This document shows positions 29,701 to 39,462 of a stretch of 64,000 bases of DNA, piece after piece (position 1 is the first letter of the stretch; the number at the start of each line of letters is the position of its first letter). The translations under genes and the position numbers were made by a program. The notes beneath the pieces were generated by a model. The model did no database searches, was not told the DNA's origin, and saw only the letters and a list, made by a program, of their open reading frames with translations. Source of the stretch: Asticcacaulis sp. AC460. GTDB taxonomy: Bacteria; Pseudomonadota; Alphaproteobacteria; Caulobacterales; Caulobacteraceae. The DNA lies in contig NZ_AWGD01000025.1 of the NCBI RefSeq assembly GCF_000495795.1, positions 62,001-126,000 of the forward strand, written 5' to 3'.

Positions 29701-31386
29701 CTGACCCTGCTCAATTTCGAAAACGTCATCTCCGGCAATCAGAACGACACCCTGATCGGAGCCGATGGTGACAACCGGCTCGACGCCGGCGGTGGCGATG
29801 ACGACATCGATGGCGGTTTCGGCAATGACACGCTTCTGGGGGGCGGTGGCAATGACCGGTTTCATACCGCGCTGGGCGGGGTCAACACCTATGATGGCGG
29901 TTCGGGCAACGATACGGTCGATGGCAGTTTCGACTATGGCAGCCAGTTCGACGGCGGGGCGGATATCGACCTGCTGGATATGAGCTGGGTGTTGGAGACG
30001 TTTGGCGAGGTCGCCTTCGACATGGTGTCCGGGGTTTGGGGTGACGGCTTCAGCAGCTTTACCGCAGTCAATTTCGAAAACTATAACGGCGCCGGTGGAG
30101 CTGAGTCGATCAAGGGCACGGCTGCCGCCAACTGGATCGATGGTGGTCTGGGCGCGGACACGATGGACGGCGGCGACGGTAACGACACCTATGTGGTCGA
30201 CAACGCGGCCGACAAGATCGTCGAGGCGTCGGGCAAGGGGACAGACCTGGTCCGGGCATCGGTGTCGTTCTCGCTGACCGGGGCCAATGCCGAGCAGTTG
30301 CTGCTGCTGGGGTCGGCGCATCTGAACGCCACCGGTAACGGTCTGGGCAATACGCTGACGGGCAACAGCGGGAACAATGTGCTGGACGGCGCTGCCGGAA
30401 GTGACACGATGGTCGGCGGCCTGGGCGATGACAGCTATTACGTCAATGCCAGCGGCGACGTCGTGACCGAACTGGCGGGCGAGGGGACGGACACCATCTT
30501 TGCCGCCGTCACCTACAGCCTGTCCGGCAAGCAGGTCGAGAACCTGACCCTGACGGGAGGCGCGGCTATCGACGGCACCGGCAATGGGTTCGCCAACGTC
30601 CTGACCGGCAATGGCGCGGTCAATACGCTGGATGGCGGTGGCGGCCATGATCGTCTCGACGGCGGGGCGGGCGCCGACAACCTGACCGGTGGCACCGGCA
30701 ACGACACCTATGTCGTCGACAACGCGGCGGATGCCATCACCGAACTTGCCGGCGGTGGTGGCGATCTGGTCGAGTCCTCGGTGACCTACACCCTGAGCGC
30801 CAATATCGAGCAACTGACCCTGACTGGGACTGCCGCCCTCAACGGCACCGGCAACGATCTGAACAACGTCCTGACGGGCAATTCGGGCGTCAATGTCCTG
30901 ACTGGCGGGCTGGGCAACGACACCTACTACGTCCAGAACACAACGGATAACGTAGTCGAGGCCGGCGGGGCAGGGACGGACATTATCTTCTCGACCGTGA
31001 CCTATTCGCTGAACGGCCGCTATGCCGAGACCATCACCTTGACCGGCGTGGCGAATATCAATGCCACGGGCAACAGCCTGGCCAATACGCTGAATGGCAA
31101 CGACGGCAACAATACGATCAACGGCAAAGGCGGGGCGGACAAGCTCAGCGGCGGGTTGGGGGCGGATATCTTCCTGTTCGATGCGGCCAGTGGCGCGGAC
31201 AAGATCCTGGACTTCGATGCCAGTCAGAACGACAGCATCAATATCCACGCCTATACCAACGGCGTGGCCGACAACGCCATCGTCACCCAAAGTGGCAGCG
31301 ATGTCGTCATCACCTTAGGGGGCGGCAACGTCATCACCGTGATCAATGCGATTGAGGGTAATGTCGAGGCCCGGATCGTCTGGTGA
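26782..31386 (+). CDS. RTX M10 (serralysin-like) metalloprotease, paralog 1
   Basis: 1534 residues; AGGGTGG precedes the ATG. Opening MRFGLDFDG, then an Ala/Pro-rich linker to about residue 85. The protease domain carries the zinc site HEIGHTLGLKHGH (first His at 249) and the Met-turn SLMTYRS (Met299, Tyr301 the expected extra zinc ligand). It is followed by the M10 C-terminal region with FRTIWDGNGVDTYDFSN. The remaining 1100 residues are calcium-binding RTX nonapeptides (GGxGxDxLx), with four FEN-type and five ENLTLxGxxxxxxTGN-type inserted modules. It ends ITVINAIEGNVEARIVW. No N-terminal signal peptide, which fits C-terminally signalled type I secretion. Role inferred: secreted, calcium-dependent protein degradation. 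Confidence 0.93.
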   Translation: MRFGLDFDGSVWTTGLVLNPVPAAKVLAPVVAPPVLSAPVAPAPVLKPSGVDAPAAVAPAYDAAPLSVNIRDGGSVGSPRSYDTTGSLNESSGPGLTARLTQYFDNVDNRYEFTGNQDIDAVLFGAKWTITNLTYSFPTSGSFYQTPYYDPDFIANQFVFNAQQQTATKYALGLVYGYTLLSFTEVTESATTHANLRLSQSSDSTDLKSAEGNFPGSETWDGDIWVGNTGQPFYSTPQIGNWGQSMLMHEIGHTLGLKHGHSDYTTLDLTVGGYIDGPGPRYGTQALPAAHDSWAYSLMTYRSTPSVGDPPFQGDQYNQPQTYMQNDIAALQYMYGAYFGHNAGNSTYSFDAFTGQMFIDGVGQGVPAQDSTRGGKIFRTIWDGNGVDTYDFSNFTGNQTIDLAPGGWSTMNAAQLADLYPLWFENPRPPGNLANALLYQNDTRSLIENANGGSGNDFLFGNLANNTLRGNGGNDQILSGDGNDSLFGGTGNDSLSAAVGDDSLSGEGGNDSLDGATGNDTIYGGLDQDAAVGGIGNDYIDGEDGDDTLSGDDGNDYLNGGTGIDSLVGGAGNDSFVVDSVYDVVVEVNGGGIDLVYASVNFTLASHFENLTLLGNLGFSATGNAANNLIYGNSGGNQLNGAGGFDTVYGLGGDDVISSSGNGYYDAGAGSDTVYAGTGSSETLIGGDGLDLLDATGTAAAYDINLNTGTTSFAGESFTGFEHVNSGSGNNVITGSGANNTINSNAGNDTVYGEGGSDIVNGGAGDDSLYGGTGSDILNAGTYASVGDVIYGEDGGDSITSSGAGTYDGGAGNDTIYAGLGSNETLIGGADTDWLITTSYSGDYAINLATGVTNFPGESFTGFENLTTGAGNDTLTGTGGSNEIHAGAGNDRIDAAVGNDTVYGDDGNDLLSSTIFGLRTYYGGNGNDTLGGGFQYGNVWDGGADSDTADMTLHNYAATINLAAGSYVTDGGQLTLLNFENVISGNQNDTLIGADGDNRLDAGGGDDDIDGGFGNDTLLGGGGNDRFHTALGGVNTYDGGSGNDTVDGSFDYGSQFDGGADIDLLDMSWVLETFGEVAFDMVSGVWGDGFSSFTAVNFENYNGAGGAESIKGTAAANWIDGGLGADTMDGGDGNDTYVVDNAADKIVEASGKGTDLVRASVSFSLTGANAEQLLLLGSAHLNATGNGLGNTLTGNSGNNVLDGAAGSDTMVGGLGDDSYYVNASGDVVTELAGEGTDTIFAAVTYSLSGKQVENLTLTGGAAIDGTGNGFANVLTGNGAVNTLDGGGGHDRLDGGAGADNLTGGTGNDTYVVDNAADAITELAGGGGDLVESSVTYTLSANIEQLTLTGTAALNGTGNDLNNVLTGNSGVNVLTGGLGNDTYYVQNTTDNVVEAGGAGTDIIFSTVTYSLNGRYAETITLTGVANINATGNSLANTLNGNDGNNTINGKGGADKLSGGLGADIFLFDAASGADKILDFDASQNDSINIHAYTNGVADNAIVTQSGSDVVITLGGGNVITVINAIEGNVEARIVW

Positions 31387-31545
31387 TATATGACCTCACG
31401 CATAAGGCGCAAAATTCGTTGGAATGGTGAAAGTAACCGACGCTGAGCGATGTTTTTTGACGGCTGTGTCGAAATATTTTTACTTAATATTCAAGATGTA
31501 AGTTCCAAAGTAGAGTTCCCTAACGCAAGTTGTAATGAACGCCGT

Positions 31546-31577
31546 CTTTCAGGAATCGTGTTTCGTGGTGTATGATC
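31546..31577 (+). promoter_or_regulatory. Promoter-like element of RTX protease gene 2
   Basis: CTTTC at 31546, 17 bases, then GTGTATGATC from 31568. Only 39 bases separate the second block from the ATG, the shortest leader of the five genes. Confidence 0.5.
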
Positions 31578-31611
31578 TTACCGGGTCAGGCATAACATAA
31601 CAGGGGTTCTC

Positions 31612-34600
31612 ATGCGCGGGCGTTTCGGTCTCGATGTCGAGGAAGTTGGTAAAGCTTCCGGTCTTGCAGTGACGGGTACCTCGGCCGCGAAGGTGCTGGC
31701 GGTGGCCGCTCCGGCACCGGTTATGGCCTCGCCGAGCCTGGCGCCGGCTTCGTCCGTCGAGACGGTGGCGGTTGCCGCCATGGTGTCGGACGGCACACCG
31801 GGCAGCCCGGCGCGCGTTGCAACTACAACCGGCGGCGTCAACAACGCGTCGGGTGCCGGCAAGTCGGAGTTGCTGCCCGATTACCACTGGGACGCCGCCG
31901 ATAACCGCTACGAATTTACTGGCAACCAGGATATCGACGCCATCCTGTTCGGGTCGCGATGGACGGTCGGCGTCATCAGCTACAGCTTCCCGACCTCGGG
32001 CAGTTTTTACAACACGCCCTATGACGTTCCCGGCTACCTGACCAACCACGTCGTCTTCAACGCCGCGCAGCAGACGATGGCGCGCTATGCCCTGACGACC
32101 CTGGTCCAGAGCTATATCACGCCGATCATCGTGGAAGTGACCGAAACCGCGACCGAGCATGCCATTGTGCGGCTGTCGCAGACCGGCGATGCGTCGCTGA
32201 CGTCGGCGCACGGTAATTTCCCCGGTTCCGATGCGTCGGACGGTGACGTCTGGCTGGGCATGACGGGCGAGCCCTTCTACCTGACGCCGCAGATCGGTAA
32301 CTGGGGCGGCGCCATCATCATGCATGAGATCGGTCATGCCCTGGGCCTCAAGCACGGCCATTCCGACCTGACCACCTCGGACCTGACGCTGACCGGCGAA
32401 CTGGACGGGCCGGGGCCGCGCTTTGGCACCCGTCCTTTGCCCACAGCCCACGACACCTGGGCCTATTCGGTCATGACCTACCGGTCTGCGCCGGGCTATG
32501 AGGTGAATTTCCAAGGGGATGAATACAACCAGCCCCAGACCTATATGATGAACGATATCGCCGCCTTGCAATACATGTACGGCGCCTATTACGGGGTCAA
32601 CGCCACCGACACCGTCTATACCTTCAATTCGTATAGCGGGCAGATGTCGATCAACGGCGTTGCACAGGAAATGCCGACCCTGGACGCCGTCGACCGCGGC
32701 AAGATCTTCCGCACCATCTGGGACGGCGGTGGTATCGACACCTATGACTTCAGCAACTTCACCGGCAACCAGACCATCCGCCTGACCGCCGGTGACTGGT
32801 CGACGATGAATGTGGCGCAGCTGTCCGACATGCGGCCGCTGGACGCCGCCGCCAATCCCATGGCGCCGGGCAACGTCGCCAATGCGCTGATGTACCAGGG
32901 TAATACGGCGTCGCTGATCGAAAATGCCAAGGGCGGTTCCGGCAACGACACAATCCACGGCAACCAGCTCGGCAACACCATCTATGGCGGCGCCGGTTAC
33001 GATCAGATCGCCGGCTATAACGGCAACGATCTGCAGTTCGGTGAAGCCGGCGACGATTATCTCGACGGGCTGCTCGGCGACGATACCTTAAGCGGCGGCG
33101 ACGGCAACGACTACATGCTGGGCTATGACGGCAACGACTCGCTGACCGGCGGTGTCGGGAATGATGCGATCAATGGTGAGGCCGGCAACGACTATATCAC
33201 CGGCGGCTCCGGCAACGACACCATGTACGGCGGCTCGGGCAATGATACCTATTACGTCCACGATGCCGGCGATGTCATCATGGAATATGGCGCCGAAGGG
33301 ATCGACTGGGTCTACAGCGTCGTCACCTATACCTTGGGCGCCAACCTCGAAAACCTGGTCCTGGCCGCGAGTATTGCCATCGACGGCACCGGCAATGCCG
33401 GTAACAACCAGATCACCGGCAACGCCTACAACAATGTCATCTTTACCGGTGGCGGTAACGACACGGTCGATGCCGGCGCGGGCAATGATACCCTCTATTC
33501 CAGTGGAGCCGGATCCTATACGGCCGGACTGGGCGACGATGTCGTCTTCGCCGGTAATGGCGGCGCCGAGACGCTCGACGGCGGCGCCGGCACGGACTGG
33601 CTGAATACCACGAGCTACGGCGGGAATTACGCGGTCAACCTGACGACCGGCCTCACCAATCTGTTCTGGCAGTCTTTCGTCGGTTTCGAGGCCCTGACCA
33701 GCGGGGCGGGCAATGACAGCCTGACCGGTAGCAATGCCGCCAATACCATTGATGGAGGGGCGGGCAACGACTCGATCACGGGCGAGGGCGGCCATGACAG
33801 CGTCCGCGGCGGGCTGGGCAATGACACGATCACCGGCGGGACCGGCAACGATACCCTGGTCGGTGATGCCGGCGCCGACAGCGTCAATGGCCAGGACGGC
33901 CATGATCTGATCACCTCCAGCGGCCAGGGGGGCATCTATGACGGCGGGACGGGCAACGACACCCTGTTCGCCGGGGGCGGCAATGAGACCCTGTACGGCG
34001 GCAGCGGCACGGATCTGCTGGATACGACGTCGTGGAGCGGTGACGCTACCGTCAACCTGACGACGGGGCTGACCCAGTTCGCCGCCCAGCTGTTGAGCGG
34101 GTTTGAAAACCTGACCAGCGGCGCGGGCAACGACTCGCTGACCGGGACGGCGGGCGTCAATGTGATCAATGGCGGCGCCGGCAACGACACCATCAATGGT
34201 GGCAGCGGCAACGACACCCTGGACGGTGGCGACGGCATCGACACCTACGACGTCAGGTCGGCAACGGGCGGCGCGACCGCGATCGTCATCGATCTGCATG
34301 TCGGCACCTGGACCTATAGCGCCCAGGTCGAGGTCGCGGCCAATTTCGAAAACCTGCTGGCCGGGGCGTCGAACGAGGTGATCCGGGGTACCTATGGCGC
34401 CAACTGGATCGATGCCGGTGGCGGCAACGACACCATCGACTCCGGCAGCGGCGATGATACGGTCGACGGCGGCGCCGGCAATGACAGCTTCTCTTCCATC
34501 GGGGGTGGTATCAAGGTCTATAACGGCGGTGACGGACAGGACACCATTGCCGGGTCCTTCAGCTATGGCAGCGCGCTGGATGGCGGCAGCGGGGTCGATC

Positions 34601-36531
34601 TGCTGGATGTAAGCTTTATCCTCAGTTCCCCGGCGCCCGTCTTCAACATGTCCACGGGCGTTTGGGCGGACGGGGTCAGCAGCTTCACCGCGGTGAATTT
34701 TGAGAACTACATCGGCAGCGTTGTCGGCGAGTCGGTCAGCGGCACGTCCGCGGTCAACCGGATCGAAGGTGGCGACGGTAACGACACGATCGACGGCGGG
34801 GCCGGATACGATACTCTGGACGGGGGCGCCGGTATCGACACCTACGATATCCGTTCCAACCTGTCTAATGCCGTGATCGACCTGGCGGCCGGGACCTACA
34901 CGGACAGCGGGGGCACCGAAATCGTCGTCAATTTCGAAAACGTTCTGGGGGGAGATGGTCACCAGACCTATTTCGGTACCGCGGACGCCAACCGGATCGA
35001 CGGCGGTGACGGCAACGACACCATCAACGGCGGCGCCGGCAATGATACGATCCTCGGCGGCAATGGCGACGACTATATCCATGCCTTCTGGGGCAATGCG
35101 GAAAGCATCGACGGCGGGACCGGCAACGATACGCTGAACACCAGCCTGTGGTCGGGCGACTATGCGGTCAATCTGACGACCGGGGTTACGAACTGGGCGG
35201 GGGAATCCTTCCTCAACCTGGAGAACATTATCAGCGGCATCGGCAACGACACCCTGATCGGCACCAGCGGCGCCAACTGGATCGACGCCGGTGTCGGCAG
35301 CGATGTCATGAATGGCGGCGCCGGCGACGATACCTATGTCGTCGACTATGCCGGCGATGTGGTGGTTGAGACCAACGGCAACGGCAACGACCTGGTGATG
35401 ACTTCGGTCACCTGGTCCCTGACCGGGATCGTGGTGGAACGCCTGACCATGACTGGTGCCGGAAATATCAACAGCGCGGGCAACGGGCTGGCCAACACCT
35501 TGACCGGCAACATCGGTAACAATGTGCTGGATGGTGCGGTCGGCAACGACACGATGATCGGCGGGTTGGGCAATGACAGTTATTATGTCAACGCCACCGG
35601 CGATGTCGTCACCGAACTGGCGGGCGAGGGGACGGACACGGTCTTTGCCGCCGTCACCTATAGCCTGGCTGGCAAGCAGATCGAGAACCTGAGCCTGACG
35701 GGCGCGGTGGCCATCGACGGCATAGGCAACGGCTTCGGCAACATCCTGACCGGTAACAGCGCGGTCAATACGCTGGATGGCGGTGGCGGCCATGACAAAC
35801 TGGATGGCGGTGCGGGCGCCGACAATCTGATCGGCGGCACCGGTAACGACACCTATCTCGTCGACAACGCGGCCGACGCGATTACCGAACTGGCGGGCGG
35901 CGGCGCCGACCTGGTCGAGTCTTCGGTGACCTACACCCTGAGCGCCAATGTCGAGCAACTGACCCTGACCGGGACGGCGGTGATCGACGGCACCGGCAAC
36001 GATCTGAACAACGTCCTGACCGGCAATTCCGGCGTCAATGTCCTGGCCGGCGGGCTGGGCAACGACACCTACTATGTCCAGAACGCCACGGATAATGTGG
36101 TGGAGGCCGGCGGGGCGGGCATGGATGTCATCTTCTCGACCGTGACCTATTCCCTGAACGGCCGTTACGCCGAGACCATCACCCTGACGGGTGCGGCCAA
36201 TATCAACGCCACCGGCAACAGCCTGGCCAATACGCTGAACGGAAATGACGGCAACAATACCATCAACGGCAAGGGCGGAGCGGATAAGCTCAGCGGCGGC
36301 CTGGGGGCGGACCTGTTCCTGTTCGAAGTCGGCAGCGGTGCGGACAAGATCCTTGACCTCAGCCAGGCCCAGGGCGACCACATCAATGTCAATGCCTATA
36401 CCGCCGGCGTGGTCAACAACGCTCTGGTCACCCAAAGCGGCAGCGACGTCCTGATCAATCTGGGTGGCGGTAACATCATCACAGTGATCAACGCGCTGGA
36501 GGCTAATGTCGAGGCCCAGATGGTGTGGTAA
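31612..36531 (+). CDS. RTX M10 (serralysin-like) metalloprotease, paralog 2
   Basis: 1639 residues; AGGGG lies shortly before the ATG. Opening MRGRFGLDVEEVG, linker, then the protease domain with HEIGHALGLKHGH (first His at 238) and Met-turn SVMTYRS (Met288). The RTX part carries six FEN-type modules and five ENLxLxG...GTGN-type modules. The last 330 residues are almost the same as in paralog 1 (for example the segment NATDNVVEAGGAG, then NINATGNSLANTLNGNDG), implying recent duplication or gene conversion. It ends ITVINALEANVEAQMVW. A hairpin (36555-36581) follows the stop. Confidence 0.93.
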   Translation: MRGRFGLDVEEVGKASGLAVTGTSAAKVLAVAAPAPVMASPSLAPASSVETVAVAAMVSDGTPGSPARVATTTGGVNNASGAGKSELLPDYHWDAADNRYEFTGNQDIDAILFGSRWTVGVISYSFPTSGSFYNTPYDVPGYLTNHVVFNAAQQTMARYALTTLVQSYITPIIVEVTETATEHAIVRLSQTGDASLTSAHGNFPGSDASDGDVWLGMTGEPFYLTPQIGNWGGAIIMHEIGHALGLKHGHSDLTTSDLTLTGELDGPGPRFGTRPLPTAHDTWAYSVMTYRSAPGYEVNFQGDEYNQPQTYMMNDIAALQYMYGAYYGVNATDTVYTFNSYSGQMSINGVAQEMPTLDAVDRGKIFRTIWDGGGIDTYDFSNFTGNQTIRLTAGDWSTMNVAQLSDMRPLDAAANPMAPGNVANALMYQGNTASLIENAKGGSGNDTIHGNQLGNTIYGGAGYDQIAGYNGNDLQFGEAGDDYLDGLLGDDTLSGGDGNDYMLGYDGNDSLTGGVGNDAINGEAGNDYITGGSGNDTMYGGSGNDTYYVHDAGDVIMEYGAEGIDWVYSVVTYTLGANLENLVLAASIAIDGTGNAGNNQITGNAYNNVIFTGGGNDTVDAGAGNDTLYSSGAGSYTAGLGDDVVFAGNGGAETLDGGAGTDWLNTTSYGGNYAVNLTTGLTNLFWQSFVGFEALTSGAGNDSLTGSNAANTIDGGAGNDSITGEGGHDSVRGGLGNDTITGGTGNDTLVGDAGADSVNGQDGHDLITSSGQGGIYDGGTGNDTLFAGGGNETLYGGSGTDLLDTTSWSGDATVNLTTGLTQFAAQLLSGFENLTSGAGNDSLTGTAGVNVINGGAGNDTINGGSGNDTLDGGDGIDTYDVRSATGGATAIVIDLHVGTWTYSAQVEVAANFENLLAGASNEVIRGTYGANWIDAGGGNDTIDSGSGDDTVDGGAGNDSFSSIGGGIKVYNGGDGQDTIAGSFSYGSALDGGSGVDLLDVSFILSSPAPVFNMSTGVWADGVSSFTAVNFENYIGSVVGESVSGTSAVNRIEGGDGNDTIDGGAGYDTLDGGAGIDTYDIRSNLSNAVIDLAAGTYTDSGGTEIVVNFENVLGGDGHQTYFGTADANRIDGGDGNDTINGGAGNDTILGGNGDDYIHAFWGNAESIDGGTGNDTLNTSLWSGDYAVNLTTGVTNWAGESFLNLENIISGIGNDTLIGTSGANWIDAGVGSDVMNGGAGDDTYVVDYAGDVVVETNGNGNDLVMTSVTWSLTGIVVERLTMTGAGNINSAGNGLANTLTGNIGNNVLDGAVGNDTMIGGLGNDSYYVNATGDVVTELAGEGTDTVFAAVTYSLAGKQIENLSLTGAVAIDGIGNGFGNILTGNSAVNTLDGGGGHDKLDGGAGADNLIGGTGNDTYLVDNAADAITELAGGGADLVESSVTYTLSANVEQLTLTGTAVIDGTGNDLNNVLTGNSGVNVLAGGLGNDTYYVQNATDNVVEAGGAGMDVIFSTVTYSLNGRYAETITLTGAANINATGNSLANTLNGNDGNNTINGKGGADKLSGGLGADLFLFEVGSGADKILDLSQAQGDHINVNAYTAGVVNNALVTQSGSDVLINLGGGNIITVINALEANVEAQMVW

Positions 36532-36554
36532 GGCCTTGAGTACGTAACAAAATT

Positions 36555-36581
36555 GGGCCCCGTGGCGTCGCCTCGGGGCCC
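36555..36581 (+). terminator. Hairpin after RTX protease gene 2
   Basis: GGGCCCCG at 36555-36562 pairs with CGGGGCCC at 36574-36581 across an 11-base loop, followed by a T-rich TTATGCTTTT. It lies 24 bases after the stop and before the promoter-like element of gene 3. Confidence 0.7.
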
Positions 36582-36616
36582 TTATGCTTTTCGCGTCGTA
36601 AACCTTTCCGTTAAAC

Positions 36617-36648
36617 CTTTCCGAAATGCCGACCGCCGTTATATGGTC
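36617..36648 (+). promoter_or_regulatory. Promoter-like element of RTX protease gene 3
   Basis: CTTTC at 36617, 17 bases, then TTATATGGTC from 36639. The second block differs from GTGTA at two positions but keeps spacing, the trailing GGTC and an 84-base leader like gene 1. Confidence 0.5.
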
Positions 36649-36727
36649 GGCGCGGAACCGGGGGCATGCGTCGGGAGGTCTCGCAGGTTCGGCTGATCTG
36701 AATTCCTCATTTGACAGGATGGAGTCC

Positions 36728-39208
36728 ATGCGCGTGCGTTTCGGTCTGGAAAATGATGACGCCGGTATGTCCGGCCTGGTCATGGCGGGGGCTTCGGCGG
36801 CAAAGGTCCTCGCCGTGGCGGCGCCGACGGCGGCGAGTGGTGTCAATCTGAGCTCCGGCCCGGGCCTGACCACCCTCATCACTCAGGTTTTCGACGCCGG
36901 CGACAATCGCTACGAGTTCAGCGGCGTCCAGGATATCGACGCCGTGCTGATCGGTTCGAAATGGACGGGTACCAGCCTGACCTTCAGTTTCCCGACCTCG
37001 GGGAGCGTTTACCAGACGCCCTATTACGACAGCGGCTACCTGACCCAGCATATCGCGTTCAACGCCGCGCAACAGTCCGCCGCGCGCTACGCCCTGGGGC
37101 TGGTCGACGGCTACACCCTGCTGAGCTTCACCGAGATTACGGAAACCGCCGATACCCATGCCAACCTGCGCCTGTCGCAGACGGCGTCCGCGACCCTGGC
37201 CACGGCTGAAGGCAATTTTCCGGGCTCCGACAGCTGGGACGGCGATATCTGGCTGGGCACGTCGGGCAGCCAGCCCTTCTACACCACGCCGCAGGCCGGC
37301 AACTGGGGCATGGCGACACTGCTGCATGAGATCGGCCATGCGTTGGGGCTGAAGCACGGCCACGAGGACTATACCACGATCGACCTCACTGCCGGCGGCT
37401 ATGTCGACGGTCCGGAACCGCGCTACGGCACGCGCGCCCTGGACGCCCAGCACGACAGCTGGGCCTATTCGGTGATGACGGCCCGCTCCGATCCCGACAA
37501 CAATGCCGGCGAGATACCGAGTTTTCAGGGCGACGGCTTCAACCAGCCCCAGACCTACATGCAGAACGACATTGCCGCCCTGCAGTACCTCTACGGCGCC
37601 GACTTCACCACCCAGGCCGGAAATACGGTGTACAGCTTCAACGCGACGACCGGCCAGATGTACGTCAACAATGTCGCCCAGGCCATGCCGACGCAAAGCG
37701 GCGGCGCCGGCAAGATCTTCCGCACCATCTGGGACGGCGGCGGGACGGACACCTACAACTTCTACAATTTCACCACCAACCAGAGCATCAATCTCGATCC
37801 CGGCGCCTGGTCGACGATGAACACTGTGCAACTGGCCGACCTGCGCCCGCTCGACAGCGCCGTGACGGTCAACGCGCCGGGCAACCTCGCCAACGCCCTC
37901 CTGTACAACAACGATACCCGGTCGCTCATAGAAAACGCCACCGGCGGATCGGGGCACGACACCATCTACGGCAACGACGCCGCCAACACGTTCCATGGCA
38001 ATGGCGGCAATGACCGCCTGTATGCCTATGGCGGTGGCGACCTGGTCTACGGCGAAGCGGGCAACGACTATCTCGATGGCTGGAGCGGCGCCGACACCCT
38101 GTTTGGCGGCGACGGGACCGACACGCTGTGGGGATATTCGGGCAATGATTATCTCAGCGGCGGCAACGACAACGACACGATTAACGGCGAAGGCGGCAAC
38201 GACTATCTCAGCGGCGGGGCCGGGGCCGACAGCCTGGTCGGCGGGTCGGGCAACGACACCTATTATGTCGACGATGCCGGCGATATCCTGTCGGAGCTCT
38301 ATTGGGGCGGTGGCACCGAACTGGTCTATGTTTCGTTCAGCTATACCCTGGGCGCCGAGTTCGAAAACCTGACCCTGACGGGCAGCGGCTCGATCAACGG
38401 CACCGGCAATGCCGACGACAATGCCATCATCGGCACAAACGGTCACAACCGCCTGGACGGCGGCGGCGGCACCGACACCCTGACGGGCGGGCAGGGTAAC
38501 GACACCTATATCGTCGACTCGGAATGGGACCAGGTCATCGAAGTGGCGGGTGAAGGCAATGACGTCGTCTATGCCAGCGATACCTACTCCCTCAACCTTC
38601 GTATGGCGGAATCCCTGATCCTGACCGGGACGGCGAACCTGAACGCCACCGGCAATGGCCTGGCCAATACCCTGACCGGCAATTCCGGCAACAACCGGAT
38701 CAATGGCGGATCCGGCGCTGATGTGATGACGGGAGGGCTGGGCAACGACACCTATTTTGTCGACAATCTCCAGGACAATGTCGTCGAACAACACCTGCAG
38801 GGAACGGATACGGTCTATTCATCGGTGACCTATTCCCTCTTCGGCCGGGCGGTGGAGGTGCTGATCCTGACCTCTGCGGCGGACATCAACGCCACCGGCA
38901 ATTCGCTCTACAATACCCTGGTCGGCAACAGCGGAAACAATATCCTTAACGGAGGCGGCGGCTTCGATACCCTGACCGGCGGGGAGGGGACGGACGTGTT
39001 CCTGTTCGAAGCGGGCAGCGGCCGGGACACGGTCACCGACCTGGGCACGGGCGACCGCCTCAATGTCAATGCCTATACCGGTGGGGTGGCCAACAACGCC
39101 ATTGTCACCCAGAGCGGCGCCAATGTGGTTGTCGACCTGGGCGGCGGTAACCTCATCACGGTGCTCGCCACACTGGAAGCCACGGTCGAGGCCCGTATGA
39201 TATGGTAG
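36728..39208 (+). CDS. RTX M10 metalloprotease, paralog 3 (short; Met-turn Tyr replaced)
   Basis: 826 residues from the ATG at 36728, where the family opening MRVRFGLENDDAG begins and CAGGATGG precedes; an open frame to 36626 is not homologous. Protease domain with HEIGHALGLKHGH (first His at 200). The Met-turn reads SVMTARSD: Met250 is kept but the Tyr expected two residues later is Ala252, so the fifth zinc ligand of serralysins is missing. No FEN-type modules and only three ENLxLxG modules are present, making this the minimal member. It ends ITVLATLEATVEARMIW. It may be proteolytically altered or act as a binding protein; this needs assay. Confidence 0.92.
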   Translation: MRVRFGLENDDAGMSGLVMAGASAAKVLAVAAPTAASGVNLSSGPGLTTLITQVFDAGDNRYEFSGVQDIDAVLIGSKWTGTSLTFSFPTSGSVYQTPYYDSGYLTQHIAFNAAQQSAARYALGLVDGYTLLSFTEITETADTHANLRLSQTASATLATAEGNFPGSDSWDGDIWLGTSGSQPFYTTPQAGNWGMATLLHEIGHALGLKHGHEDYTTIDLTAGGYVDGPEPRYGTRALDAQHDSWAYSVMTARSDPDNNAGEIPSFQGDGFNQPQTYMQNDIAALQYLYGADFTTQAGNTVYSFNATTGQMYVNNVAQAMPTQSGGAGKIFRTIWDGGGTDTYNFYNFTTNQSINLDPGAWSTMNTVQLADLRPLDSAVTVNAPGNLANALLYNNDTRSLIENATGGSGHDTIYGNDAANTFHGNGGNDRLYAYGGGDLVYGEAGNDYLDGWSGADTLFGGDGTDTLWGYSGNDYLSGGNDNDTINGEGGNDYLSGGAGADSLVGGSGNDTYYVDDAGDILSELYWGGGTELVYVSFSYTLGAEFENLTLTGSGSINGTGNADDNAIIGTNGHNRLDGGGGTDTLTGGQGNDTYIVDSEWDQVIEVAGEGNDVVYASDTYSLNLRMAESLILTGTANLNATGNGLANTLTGNSGNNRINGGSGADVMTGGLGNDTYFVDNLQDNVVEQHLQGTDTVYSSVTYSLFGRAVEVLILTSAADINATGNSLYNTLVGNSGNNILNGGGGFDTLTGGEGTDVFLFEAGSGRDTVTDLGTGDRLNVNAYTGGVANNAIVTQSGANVVVDLGGGNLITVLATLEATVEARMIW

Positions 39209-39239
39209 CGGGTTAATGTTTCCATTTTGACGCGAAGCG

Positions 39240-39271
39240 GCGGGCTTCGGGGTGATCGCCCCGGAGCCCGC
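39240..39271 (+). terminator. Hairpin after RTX protease gene 3
   Basis: GCGGGCTTCGGGG (39240-39252) pairs with CCCCGGAGCCCGC (39259-39271) with one G-T wobble and a 6-base loop. No T-run follows, so termination strength is uncertain. Confidence 0.5.
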
Positions 39272-39462
39272 TGTGTATCCGGGGGCGGATTCGGCCTTCA
39301 GCCGCAGGCCGGAATTCGCCAGAATGGCGAAAAGAATCAATATTGTAAAAATTCGGTAAGGCTAATTTGCCGTTAGGTCAAAACGCGAAAAATAATTGTT
39401 TCGAAAATTCAACGCTCAAGGCCGAATTGGGGCAACTTCACAAAAGTTTCGATAAAAAACGC

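Noticed and set aside
27484-31290. Very long open frame on the minus strand opposite RTX protease gene 1 (similar ones at 33088-36882, 36707-38794, 40243-42597)
   Set aside because: They mirror the periodic Gly/Asp codons of the RTX repeats, give low-complexity Val/Ala/Gly/Asp/Arg proteins without a domain, ribosome site or promoter, and lie wholly inside a convincing gene.
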